Positions 1-9,641 of a stretch of 64,000 bases of DNA are shown one piece after another. Within the stretch, counting starts at the first letter, position 1; every line of letters starts with the position of its first letter. This DNA comes from Elymus sibiricus (taxonomy: Eukaryota; Streptophyta; Magnoliopsida; Poales; Poaceae). A model generated the notes under the pieces. That model was not told where the DNA came from. It ran no database searches and was given only the letters and a program-made list of their open reading frames with translations. Location of the stretch: assembly GCA_039707655.1 (NCBI GenBank), contig CM077667.1:158328642-158392641 (forward strand). Direction: 5' to 3'. The translations under genes were made by a program, and so were the position numbers.

Positions 1-321
1 GACCGGGTACAGACTGAAGGTTGGGTCCTCGCCGGGGTAGATCCCGTGGGCGGGACCGAAAGATGGATATGAGGTTAAAGACTTAGAGTCTACGGGCGTG
101 GCGGATGAGACCGCGAGCCCAGTTAGCAACAAGTCGCCCTGAGAGTCTACGGAGAACTCCAGGTTCCCAAATCTAACCTCTTGATCAGGGGCGAAGCTTC
201 CGACGCGGCCTAGATGGCCGGACGGGTCGGCGTGCAGCACAATGCTGCCAAAAGCGAAGATCTGTGCGGGGACGAAAGTGTCCGTAATGCGAACCTCTTC
301 GTTGATGACTAGGCGAGCCAT
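1..321 (-). CDS. gag N-terminal region of the F-type Gypsy element (partial)
   Basis: An open frame starts at the ATG at 321-319 and stays open to the window edge. It parallels the gag start at 49348 in the full-length copy, with shared stretches such as GSIVLHADPSGHLG and RFGNLEFSVDS. This would be the N-terminal extension of the capsid-like gag precursor, which in retrotransposons assembles cytoplasmic particles. The conserved gag core found at about 50908-51267 of the other copy would lie outside the window. Unlike that copy, no stop is visible here, but only 107 codons can be seen. The start was chosen because it is the first ATG after the LTR and matches the homologous start. Confidence 0.7.
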   Translation of the reverse strand, partial: MARLVINEEVRITDTFVPAQIFAFGSIVLHADPSGHLGRVGSFAPDQEVRFGNLEFSVDSQGDLLLTGLAVSSATPVDSKSLTSYPSFGPAHGIYPGEDPTFSLYPV

Positions 322-366
322 CGATTCCTCTGGCGATCACAGCGGAACTTTCAATAAAAGCACCAA

Positions 367-836
367 TGTCGGTGTCAAAACCGGCGGATCTCGGGTAGGG
401 GGTCCCGAGCTGTGAGACTTGGATCGGTGGTAACAAGAGACGAAGGGGACAAGGTTTTACCCAGGTTCGGGCCCTCCTATGGAGGTAATACCCTACGTCC
501 TGCTTGATTATATTGATGATGTGAGGATTACAGAATTGATCTACCACGAGATCGTCTGACTAAAACCCTAGATGAGTTCTATTGGCCTACAACCTAAAAC
601 CCTCCGGCTTATATAGACGCCGGGGGTACCTAGGGTTTACACATGGTCGGTTACACGCCGAGGGGATAAACATGCCTATTACTACTTTAAACGTGGAGGA
701 TACGCCACGATTCTAGAAGCTTCCTTCCTGGAGTCTGGGTCTTCAATCAATCCAGTGTCCGGCAAACAGCCCATATAGTCCGGCCCATAAGAAATAGGTC
801 AGCCTCCCAAGGACCCCTTAAACTAGGACTCCCTCA
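367..836 (-). repeat. 470-bp LTR (5' LTR of the partial F-type element)
   Basis: On the minus strand it begins TGAGGGAGTCC and ends GACACCGACA, exactly 470 bp, the same length as both LTRs of the element at 48833-58124. It carries a TATATAAGCC-type TATA box (plus strand ggcttatatagac, 608-620). The primer-binding region TTGGTGCTTT follows immediately inside the element. Confidence 0.92.
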
Positions 837-883
837 CCTGGCCCGGTAGGGCAGATCATACTGTGGGGTTATATCGCCGATAA
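837..883. other. 47-bp filler between nested LTR and Gypsy A LTR tail
   Basis: This segment matches neither the F-type LTR that ends at 836 nor the corresponding part of the Gypsy A 3' LTR (about 9541-9587), although sequence from 884 onward is identical to that LTR. It could be filler DNA from double-strand-break repair, or a remnant of another insertion. Confidence 0.5.
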
Positions 884-960
884 CACTCTTACTTATCGAA
901 AGGACTACGATTGATCCCCTATACTTGTGGGTCATCAAGACTCTTTTTTGGCGCCATTGC
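884..960 (+). repeat. Tail of the Gypsy A 5' LTR and primer-binding region
   Basis: Bases 884-937 match the last 54 bases of the 3' LTR (9588-9641) and end in gtgggtcatca. The sequence just inside, with ttggcgcc and ttgccgggg, recurs in slightly altered form after the LTRs at 16215 and 24675, so it is the conserved primer-binding and leader segment of these long-LTR Gypsy families. Confidence 0.8.
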
Positions 961-1031
961 CGGGGAATGAAGCGCCTTTGGGAAGTGGAAATTGGTAAGG
1001 AAACATTTTCGGTACGTGATGAAATTTACGG

Positions 1032-1740
1032 TTGCTTGTCACTATGAACGGTCACCCTTTGAGTGGCTTGTTCAGGGCATCTTCTCCTCGAACGAAAGTG
1101 GAAAAGGTTGCTCCTCAACCTACTAAACCTACTAAAAATATTTATTATGAGATTCCTTCGGGTATGTTAGAAAAAGTGCTAGCTAATCCTTATGATGGTA
1201 CGACTCATCCTGATTACCATTTGATATTTGTTGATGATGTTTGTGGATTATTTAAGCTTGCAGGTCTATCTGGAGACAAAGTTAAGAAGAAGGTTTTCCC
1301 TTTATCTTTGGAGGGAAAGACATTGATGTGGTATAGGCTATTGGATGATATTGGATCATGGGACTGGAATCGCTTGAAGCTGGAATTTCATCAGAAGTTT
1401 TATCCTATGCATCTAGTCCATCATGATCGGAACTTTACTTATAATTGTTGGCCTCATGAAGGAGATGGTATCGCTCAAGCTTGGCGGAGTCTTAAATATG
1501 ATGCACACTTGCCCCAACCATGAGCTCTCAAGAGAAATGGTTATACAATAATTTCATGCTTGGCTTTCTCATGATGATCAAGTATCACTCGATTCTTCTT
1601 CTACTGGTTCATATATGAAGAGGACTATTGAATTCAAATTGGATCTTCTGTAAAGAATTAAATGCAACTCTGAAGATTGGGAACTCGACAAAGGTAAAGA
1701 GTCAGGTATAAAGCTTAAGTTTGATTGTGTTAAAACTTTT
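1032..1740 (+). pseudogene. Gypsy A gag (degenerate)
   Basis: The frame 1032-1523 encodes a retrotransposon gag core: 'YEIPSGMLEKVLANPYDG' leads into a helical region with 'LEGKTLMWYRLLDDIGSWDW' and 'FYPMHLVHHDRNF'. This W-rich block is the usual landmark of plant Gypsy capsid. Gag forms the cytoplasmic particle that packages the element RNA. The frame ends in a TGA at 1521-1523, after which gag-like residues continue through further stops to about 1740. The start is the first ATG of the open frame. No zinc knuckle was seen in the intact part. Confidence 0.75.
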
Positions 1741-2854
1741 ATGGAAACTAATGATTTCCATGAGTTTAGCAATAAATATGGCCTTGACTCTGAGATAGTA
1801 GCTACTTTCTGTGAATCATTTGCTACTCATGTTAATCTCCCCAAGGATAATTGGTTTAAATATCATCCACCCATTGAAAAACCATTAGAGGAACCTGTTA
1901 AAATTAAGAAGGACGAAATAATTGTTAGCCACGTTGATCCAATTGTTCCTACTGCTTACATTGAGAAACCACCTTTCCCTGTTAGAATTAGGGAACATGC
2001 TAAAGCTACAATTGTGGTTAATAAAAGTCATGTTAGAACACCTAAACCTTCTGAACAAATAAATATTGAGCCTAATGTTGCTATGGTCAAAGATCTCCTA
2101 GTTGATAATATTGATGGTCAGGTTATTTACTTCTGTGATGAAGCTGCTAGAATTGCAAAACCTGTAAGAAACAAGCGGGATGAGCTAGATAAAAACAAAC
2201 CAGTTGTTGGCATGGCTGTTGTTTTTGGTAAAATTGGAGATCATTGTTGTCATGGCTTGTGTGACATTGGTGCTAGTGTTAGTGCTATACCTTTTATCTT
2301 ATATCAAGAAATTATGCATGACATAGCACCCTCTGAGATTGAAGATACTGATGTAACTATTAACTTGCAAACAGAGATACTATTACACCACTTGGGATTG
2401 TTAGGGATGTTGAAGTCTTGTGTGGAAAAATTAAGTAGCCAACTAATTTCTTAGTACTTGGTTCAGAACAAGATAACTTTTGTCCCGTTATATTTGGTAG
2501 ACCTTTCTTGAATACTGTTAGTGCTGAAATTAATTGTGTTACTATAAGAAGTTTAAAGTAAGCTTTGGTGATGTGTCTCATGAATTTAATTTTTCTAAGT
2601 TTGGTAGACAACCACACGAGAAAGAATTACCTAGTAAGGATGAAATAATTGATCTTGCTTCATTTGTCATACCTCCTACTAATCTGTTAGAACAATACTT
2701 GCCAGACCATGAAAATGATATGCACATGAATGAAAGAAATGAAATAGATGATATATTTCTTAGAAAAACGCCTATTCTTAAATGCAACTTACCACTTGAT
2801 ATTTTGGGGGATCCTCCTGCACCCAAGGGAGATCTCTTGATATGCTTATCTTGA
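1741..2854 (+). pseudogene. Gypsy A gag C-terminus and aspartic protease (degenerate)
   Basis: The frame 1741-2454 carries a linker followed by a retropepsin-type domain. The motif 'LCDIGASVSAIPF' contains the D-(T/S/I)-G active-site triad typical of plant Gypsy proteases, preceded by 'VVGMAVVFGKIGDHCCHG'. The protease cleaves the gag-pol precursor. A frame change near 2400 and a TAG at 2452-2454 break the domain. Protease-to-RT linker sequence resumes in another frame at 2534-2854 and is rich in Asn, Glu and Lys. The product would be non-functional as written. Confidence 0.75.
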
Positions 2855-3581
2855 TGAAAAGAAGATATATCCTGTTATTATCGGTGCTAACCTTTCAGAC
2901 CATGAAGAAAAGAGATTACTTAAAACTCTGAAGAAGCACATGGCTGCTATTGGATATACTCTGGATGATTTTAAGGGCATAAGCCCCACTCTATGTTAGC
3001 ACAAGATTAATATGGAACTGGATGCTAAACCTATCGTTGATCATCAACGCCATTTAAATCCTAAGATGAAGGAGGTGGTAAGAACTGAAATACTAAAGCT
3101 TCTGGAGGCAGGTATAATTTAGCCCATAGCTTATAGTAGATGGGTAAGTCATGTTCACTTTGTTCCTAAGAAAGGAGGTATAACTGTTGTCCCTAATTAT
3201 AAAAATGAACTTATTCCACAAAGAGTCGTAACTGGTTATAGGATGGTAATTGATTTCAGGAAATTAAATAAAGCTACTAGGAAAGATCATTACCCCTTGT
3301 CTTTTATTGATCAAATGTTAGAAAGACTATCTAAGCACACACACTTTTGTGTTCTTGATGGATACTCTGGTTTCTCTCAAATACTTGTGTCAAAAGAGGA
3401 CCAAGAGAAAACTACCCTTACATGCCCTTTTGGAACCTATGCTTGTAGGCGTATTCCTTTTGGTTTATGCAATGCACCTGCTACGTTTCAAAGATGTATG
3501 ACTGCTACATTCACGGACTTTTGTGAAAAGATTGTTGAGGTTTTAATGGATGATTTTTTCCATTTGCGGGACTTCTTTTGA
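2855..3581 (+). pseudogene. Gypsy A reverse transcriptase, N-terminal and palm region (degenerate)
   Basis: Successive RT motifs are readable: 'VPKKGGITVV', 'YRMVIDFRKLNKATRKDHYPL', 'FCVLDGYSGFSQI' (palm motif A, catalytic Asp in VLD), 'PFGTYACRRIPFGLCNAPATFQRCM' (motif B) and 'EVLMDDFF' (motif C, the YxDD box as LMDD). RT copies element RNA into cDNA. In-frame TAG codons occur at about 2996-2998 and 3121-3123, and the frame shifts just after the DD box, where a second frame (from 3550) takes over. Catalytic aspartates are present but the chain is broken. Confidence 0.85.
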
Positions 3582-5118
3582 TGATTGCTTGAGCAACCTT
3601 GATCGATTTTTGCAGAGATGTGAAGAAACTAATCTTGTCTTGAATTGGGAGAAGTGCCACTTTATGGTGAATGAAGGTATAGTACTTGGGCATAAAATTT
3701 CTAAACGAGGCATTGAGGTAGACAAAGCTAAAGTGGATGCAATAGATAAAATGCCATGTCCAAAAGATATCAAAGGTATAAGAAGTTTCCTTGGTCATGC
3801 TGGTTTTTATAGGCGTTCCATTAAAGATTTCTCAAAGATTTCTAGGCCACTAACTAATCTTCTTCAAAAAGATATTCCTTTTGTTTTTTATGATGATTGT
3901 GTAGAAGCCTTTGAAATACTTACGAAAGCCTTGATTTCTGCACCTATTGTCCAACCACCTGATTGGAATCTACCATTTGAAATTATGTGTGATGCTAGTG
4001 ATTATGTTGTTGGTGCTGTTCTAGGGAAAAGATTAGACAAGAAACTGAATGTTATTCATTATGCTAGTAAGACCCTAGACAATGCGCAAAGAAATTATGC
4101 TACCATTGAGAAGGAATTTTTAGCAGTTGTGTTTGTATGTGATAAGTTTAGACCTTACATTATTGATTCCAAAGTTACTATTCACACCGATCATGCTGCT
4201 ATTAAATACCTTATGGAAAAGAAAGATGCTAAGCCTAGACTTATTAGGTGGGTGCTTTTACTCCAAGAATTTGACTTGCATATCGTTGATAGGAAGGGAG
4301 CTGAAAACCCTATAGCAGATAACTTGTTTAGGATGGAAAATGTTCTTGATGACCCACTGCCTATTGATGATAATTTTCCTGATGAGCAACCTGTTGTTAT
4401 AAATACTTCACATAGTACTCCTTGGTATGCGGATTATGCTAATTACATTGTTGCTAAATATATACCACCTAGCTTCACCTATCAACAAAAGAAAAAATTC
4501 TTTTATGATTTGCGACATTACTTTTCGGATGACCCACATCTTTATAAAGAAGGAGTATATGGTGTTATTAGATGTTGTGTACCTGAGCATGAACAGGGAC
4601 AGATCCTACAAAAGTGTCACTCCGAGGCCTATGGAGGACACCACGCTGGTGACACAACTGCACACAAGGTATTACAATCCGGTTTTTATTGGCCTACTCT
4701 TTTTAAAGATGCTCGTAAGTATGTACTTTCTTGTGACGAATGTCAAAGAATTGGTAACATTGGTAGACGTCAGGAAATGCCTATGAATTATTCACTTGCT
4801 ATTGAACCATTCGATATTTGGGGCTTTGATTATATGGGACCTTTTCCTTCCTCTAATGGGTATACTCATATTTTAGTTGTTGTTGATTACGTTACCAAGT
4901 GGGTAGAAGCTATTCCAACTAGTAGTGCTGATCATAACACTTCTATTAAAATGCTTAAAGATATCATTTTCCCGAGGTTTGGAGTCCCTAGGTATTTAAT
5001 GGCTGATGGTGGTTCACATTTTATTCATGGTGCTTTTTGTAAATTTCTAGCTAAATACGATGTTAACCATAGGATTGCATCATGTATCACCCTCAGTCTA
5101 GTGGTCAAGTTGAATTGA
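3550..5118 (+). pseudogene. Gypsy A RT thumb, RNase H and integrase (long open block)
   Basis: This is the longest open block of the element, 522 codons. It starts in the RT connection ('[19 protein letters not shown]') and continues with '[12 protein letters not shown]' and '[12 protein letters not shown]'. The RNase H follows: '[13 protein letters not shown]', 'EKEFLAVVF' and '[10 protein letters not shown]'. The integrase then shows an HHCC zinc domain ('[20 protein letters not shown]' to 'SCDECQRIG') and the catalytic core ('WGFDYMGPF', 'LMADGGSHF'). RNase H removes the RNA template and integrase inserts cDNA. The block ends in a frameshift before the catalytic Glu, which is readable as 'GQVEL' at about 5103-5117 after a frame change. 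Confidence 0.88.
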
Positions 5119-5745
5119 GCAATCGATAAATAAAATTAATTTTGCAAAATACTGTTAATAGATCTAGAAAGAATTGGTCTAAGAAACTTGATGATGCTTT
5201 ATGGGCCTATAGAACTGCTTATAAAAATCCCATGGGAATGTCTCCCTATAAATTTTTTTATGGAGAAGCATGTCATCTACCTCTTGAATTAGAACATAAA
5301 GCTTATTGGGCAATTAAAGAACTTAATTATGACTTTAAACTTGCGGGTGAAAAGAGGTTATTTTATATTAGTTCATCAGATGAATGGAGGACGCAAGCTT
5401 ATGAAAATGCCAAGTTGTTTAAAGAAAAAGTTAAAAGATGGCATGATAAGAGAATCCAAAAAGGGAATTTAATGTAGGAGACCTAGTACTTTTATACAAT
5501 TCTCATTTCAGGTTTTTTGCAGGTAAGCTCCTCTCCAAATGGGAATGCCCTTATGTTGTTGACGAGCTCTATCGCTCCGGTGCTATAAAGATTAATAACT
5601 TCGAAGGCAAAAATTCGAGAGTGATAAATGGGCAAAGAATTAAGCATTATATCTCAGGTACGTCCCTTAATATTCAAACTAATATTATTCAAGTGATAAC
5701 ACCGGAGGAGCAAATAAGAGAGATCTTTCGGGACACTCCAGAAAC
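5119..5745 (+). pseudogene. Gypsy A integrase C-terminal part (degenerate)
   Basis: The frame 5142-5477 gives 'DDALWAYRTAYKNPMGMSPY', the usual segment after the DDE core, and 'YENAKLFKEKVKRWHDKRI'. It stops at TAG (5475-5477). Integrase tail-like residues, including a 'FPYGVVEL'-type strand as 'CPYVVDELYRSGAIKI', continue in other frames to about 5740. The DNA-binding C-terminus is therefore present but fragmented. Confidence 0.75.
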
Positions 5746-5849
5746 CTAAAAAGGAGTAGGTACGTGATACGGTAAGTAAACTGACTCCAAAAATTCAAAA
5801 AATATATGTTCTGTTGGTTTTGGTATTTTATAAAAATTCCAAAAATAAA

Positions 5850-6001
5850 AAGGAGTCAGGGGACCCACGAGGGAGGCACAAGCCAACAGGGCATGCCCAT
5901 CCCCCTGGGTGCGCCCTGATGGCTTGTGGGGCCCTTGTGTGCCTCCCGGACTCCGTTTTCTTCCCGAACATGTATTCTTACCTAGAAAAAATCATTATAT
6001 A
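5850..6001 (+). promoter_or_regulatory. LTR-like promoter module inside Gypsy A, upstream of ORF3
   Basis: Bases about 5860-5985 resemble the element's own LTR at about 8430-8565. Both hold the near-perfect inverted repeat CACAAGCCAACAGGGC / GCCCTGATGGCTTGTG (5877-5928 here, 8451-8503 in the LTR), followed by a similar 'cctcccgga..cttc' stretch and 'acatg'. A tatatata box lies at 5995-6002, about 90 bp before the first ORF3 ATG. The parsimonious reading is a duplicated or captured LTR promoter segment between integrase and ORF3 that could drive an ORF3 transcript. Function is inferred. Confidence 0.55.
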
Positions 6002-6094
6002 TACTCCTGTATGTTTTGACCACCGCATCATAAGTTTCTCCTCTATTCTTGTTTCAGGCTGTTTTTATGACAGATTTCTCAAGGCGCGGAAGCT

Positions 6095-6632
6095 ATGTCT
6101 TCGTCCTCCTCCAACAACATTGATGGACAACCTGGCTATTACAGATGGAACTTGAGCGAGAAGGATCCGAGGAGGTTATATCGGGAGAGGAGCCTATGGA
6201 CTCTATGGAAGTGCACCCCCTGCTTGCGAATGCGGGACGCTAACAGGGATCTCCACTTCTCCAAACCCCTGTCCACCAATGGGGAGGAGAGCTCAGCTAG
6301 CTCAAGAAGCGCAAGGTGAATCTACCCCGAGGAAACCCCTCGACAGGTTACATGCAAACAACTTTCACAATTTGATTCACAATTATGGAGCTGAGAATAT
6401 TTCTCGCTCGCATATACCGTCCAATTGGGACATCTCTCGTCCAAGTGAAAGTGATGCAGGAAAAAGCTCTTGGTGGCCAGAGAATAAGCATATTATAGTA
6501 GAAGTACAAAAGAATACTACAATGATTCAGCAATTACTCCATGAGATGAGGGAATTAAGGGCTATCCTGCTATCCATTGCAAAGGACCAACCCACATCAT
6601 CAAAACCATCATCACCCAAGAAGGACGGTTGA
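6095..6632 (+). pseudogene. Gypsy A third ORF (env position), function unknown
   Basis: Two overlapping frames (6095-6319 and 6279-6632) read as one protein with a frameshift. The N-terminus is Ser-rich ('MSSSSSNNIDGQPGYYRWNL') and followed by 'EKDPRRLYRERS'. The C-terminus has a heptad-like stretch ('HIIVEVQKNTTMIQQLLHEM') and a Pro/Ser/Lys tail. No signal peptide or membrane segment is visible, so an envelope function is not supported despite the position between integrase and LTR. It may be a nucleic-acid-binding or structural accessory protein of Athila-like elements. I do not recognise a domain. Confidence 0.6.
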
Positions 6633-8172
6633 GTACATGAGTATGGGCACCACCCTTAGCTTGTTCCAAGCTTGGGGGAGGTGCCCCGGTATAGTATCAC
6701 CATCACCTTTTTGCCATTACCATTTATCTTAGTTCGATCTTTAGCCTATTTCGTGATTTTAGAGAAATAAAATTTCATATTTGCTTTGCTTAGAATTTTT
6801 GCCTTGAGATCTATCTATCCTTGTAATAGAGTGTGAGAGTTATATGATAAAGATTAGTTGAGTTTGTGTGCTTTACTTTCATGCACCTATCATCATAGCA
6901 TGGCAATAAAAGAAATAGAAAATATTATATGCTCATCCGATGGGAAGTAATGACTTCACATAGAAAAGGTATGAGTGATGAAAGTTGTTGAGAATAAACA
7001 AACATAGCATTAGTAATTGATATAATCTATGCAAGATTATGATAGAGAAGAGGAGATTCACATATAAATACACAAATATTATATAATGATCGAGTGTTGA
7101 TGTTGGACATGGAAGACAACATAATGATCATGATTGTTTATATTTGCATAGAAGTTATATTGGCATGGATCCTTTATCATGTGGTGCTTTCTTTAGATCT
7201 TTTGCTAGCCAAAAAATTTCTACACCACGTAGAGATACTACTTGTGCATCAAATAATCACTTGAACCCAGTTTCTTTCCATGAGAGTTCACCATACCTAC
7301 CTATGGATTGAATAAGATCCTTCAAGTAAGTTTTCTTCGGTGCACAAAGCAATAAAAATTGCCTCTAAATATGTATGATATTTTATTGTAAGGGAAAACA
7401 AGCTTTGTACGATCTTGTGATGGCGAAGAAATAAAAGCGACAGAGTGCATAATAAAATTCGCTATCACAAGGGGCAATATAAAGTGACGTTCCTTTGCAT
7501 TAAGAGTTCACACATCCAAACAAATAAAATAGAATGACAACCTCTGCTTCCCTCTACGAAGGGCCTATCTTTTACCTTCTTAAAGCATTTGTTTTCATGC
7601 TTGAGTCAATAATATTTATCATTGTTTCGACATGTCAACTCTTTAGTCGACAAGCATCATGTGTTGAGGAAATACCCAGATATATATCCTGTTAGATGTA
7701 GGTAATCATGACTCATTATTGTTGACATTATCCTTGAGATAAATGAGTTGGGTGGCAAAGATAATAAAGCCCCCATCTTCCTATGTGTCCGACGGAAACA
7801 TGAACTCCAAAAATATGCAATGAGTGTCAACAATCATAGAAGGCTAAGTGATAGTTGATATGTGAACTTGCTATAATAAAAGCTCTTACATAGACTCTTC
7901 TCTTGAATATGATGAATTATGAGTATCTCAATGACTAATATCACCGTTTTTTGGTTGTCAATAAAGTTTATGCTTCATACTTCTTCGGTTGTGAATAGAT
8001 CGTTACTTGTTTATGAGAAGTTATATGATGGAAAACCTGCTGCTATGCTAATATTCATGATGCTCTCATGTTCGTATTTTGTTTTTATCGACTCCTCTCT
8101 CTCAAATCATGTGGTCATTATCTTTGAGTTCGGCTTTCGCTTGATGACAAGCGAGGTCTAAGCTTGGCGGAG
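6633..8172 (+). other. Gypsy A 3' internal non-coding region and polypurine tract
   Basis: AT-rich sequence without a supported gene. One 80-codon frame at 7919-8161 has no recognisable domain and is probably chance. A polypurine-like stretch 'aagcttggcggag' at 8160-8172 directly precedes the LTR. A second 'aagcttgggggagg' at 6668-6681, just after ORF3, resembles a polypurine tract too but is not followed by an LTR. Confidence 0.65.
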
Positions 8173-9641
8173 TAGAGACGTCCATTTTGCATCATGAATT
8201 CTTATTGATATTTATGTTATTATTGTCCATTATTCCTTATTATAATACAATTATTACGCCTTTTCTCTCTGAATATGCAAGGTACATCACAAAGAGGGAA
8301 ATCTCGGGAAACTGAAGTTCTGGACCGGGAAACCACGAAAAAGGCACAAAATCACCAGACTCCAAATGACCTGAAACTTCACGGAGAATTTTTATGGAAT
8401 ATTTAAGAATTACTGGGACAAAAATATACCCGAGGGTGGCCACCTGCTAGCCACAAGCCAACAGGGCACACCCACCCCCTAGGCGCGTCCTGATGGCTTG
8501 TGGGGCCCCAACAGGTCTCCCGACCCCCCTCTTCTCCTACATGTCGTGTTTTACCCAAGAAAAAAGCATAAGCAATCTTTCAGGAGAAGCACCGCCGTCT
8601 TGAGGCGGAAACCTGGGCAGAGGCCCTTTTGCACTCCGGCAGGCTGATTCTCCCGGGGAAACTTCTCTCTGGGAGGGGGAGATCGAAGCCATCGTCGTCA
8701 CCAACGCCTCCTCCTTCGTGGAAGGACCAATCTTCATCAACATCTTCACCAGCACCATCTCATCTCAAACCCTAGTCCATCTCTTGTATTCAATCTTTGT
8801 CTCAAAACCTCAGATTGGTACGTGTGGGTTACTAGTAGTGTTGATTACATCTTGTAGTTGATGCTTGTTGGTTTACTTGGTGAAATATATTATGTTCAGA
8901 TCCTTAATCTTCATTATTATACCTCTGATCTTGAACATGTTGATGAGGTGTGAGTAGTTACTATTGTTCCCGAGGACATGGGAGAAGTTTTGTTATAAGT
9001 AATCATGTGAATTTGGTATTCGTTCAATATTTTGATGATATGTATGTTGTTACTTCTCTTAGTGATGTCATGTGAACGTTGACTACATGAAACTTCACCA
9101 TGTTATGGGCCTAAGGGAAGTCATTGTGGAGTAACAAGTAGATGATGGGTTGCTAGAGTGACAGAGGCTTAAACCCCAATTTATGCGTTGCTTCATAAGG
9201 GACTGATTTGGGTCCACAAGTTCCATGCTATGGTTAGATTTATCTTAACTATTCTTTCGTAGTTGCGGATGCTTGTGAGAGGGGGTAATCATAAATGGGT
9301 TCTTTGTTCAAGTAAGAACATCATCTCAGCACCGATCCACCCACATATTAAATTATCAAAGTAGCGAACGCGAATCAACTCAACATGATGAACATGACTA
9401 GACAGAAATTCCCATGTGTCCTCGGGAGCGCTTGCTTCATATGAGAATACTTTCCGGCCTGTCCTTTGCTATAAAAAGGATTGGGCTACCTTGCTGCATC
9501 TTGGTTACTATTGTTACTTGTCACTCGTTACAAATTATCTTGCTGCAAAACTACTTATCATTTCCTTCTACTCCTCGCTGGGTTCGACACTCTTACTTAT
9601 CGAAAGGACTACGATTGATCCCCTATACTTGTGGGTCATCA
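8173..9641 (+). repeat. Gypsy A 3' LTR, about 1.47 kb
   Basis: It begins tagagacgtccattttgc, a mutated form of a TGATACGTCC start, and ends gtgggtcatca. Its tail matches 884-937. It holds the inverted repeat at 8451-8503. The flanking bases 9642-9646 (gtagc) are the expected target-site duplication; its partner lies left of the window. Confidence 0.85.

Larger units (their letters stand above)
1..836 (-). mobile_element. 5' end of a Gypsy LTR retrotransposon (F-type, Fatima-like), truncated by the window edge
   Basis: The reverse complement of this stretch matches, base for base over long runs, the 5' LTR and gag start of the complete element at 48833-58124. Reading on the minus strand, the LTR runs 836 to 367, followed by a primer-binding region and gag, and the element leaves the window at base 1. 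It ends at TGAGGGAGTCC, next to unexplained filler and the tail of the Gypsy A 5' LTR, so it is younger than Gypsy A. The target-site duplication cannot be checked because the other end lies outside. The name Fatima is recalled from the LTR termini and is unverified. Confidence 0.88.
884..9641 (+). mobile_element. Gypsy A: Gypsy LTR retrotransposon, 5' truncated in this window, with pol and an extra 3' ORF
   Basis: The order is 5' LTR tail (884-937), primer-binding region with TTGGCGCC-like sequence near 950, gag, aspartic protease, reverse transcriptase, RNase H, integrase, an additional ORF before the polypurine tract, and a 3' LTR of about 1.47 kb. RT before integrase defines a Gypsy (Metaviridae) order. 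A third ORF between integrase and the 3' LTR is typical of the Athila-like lineage, so I infer that lineage. All coding regions carry stops or frameshifts, so this copy is not autonomous. It inserted into a LINE, whose coding frame continues directly at 9642 on the other strand. Confidence 0.9.

Noticed and set aside
6095..6632. Envelope protein of an endogenous retrovirus-like element
   Set aside because: Position fits, but no signal peptide, transmembrane helix or fusion-like segment is visible; kept only as ORF3 of unknown function.
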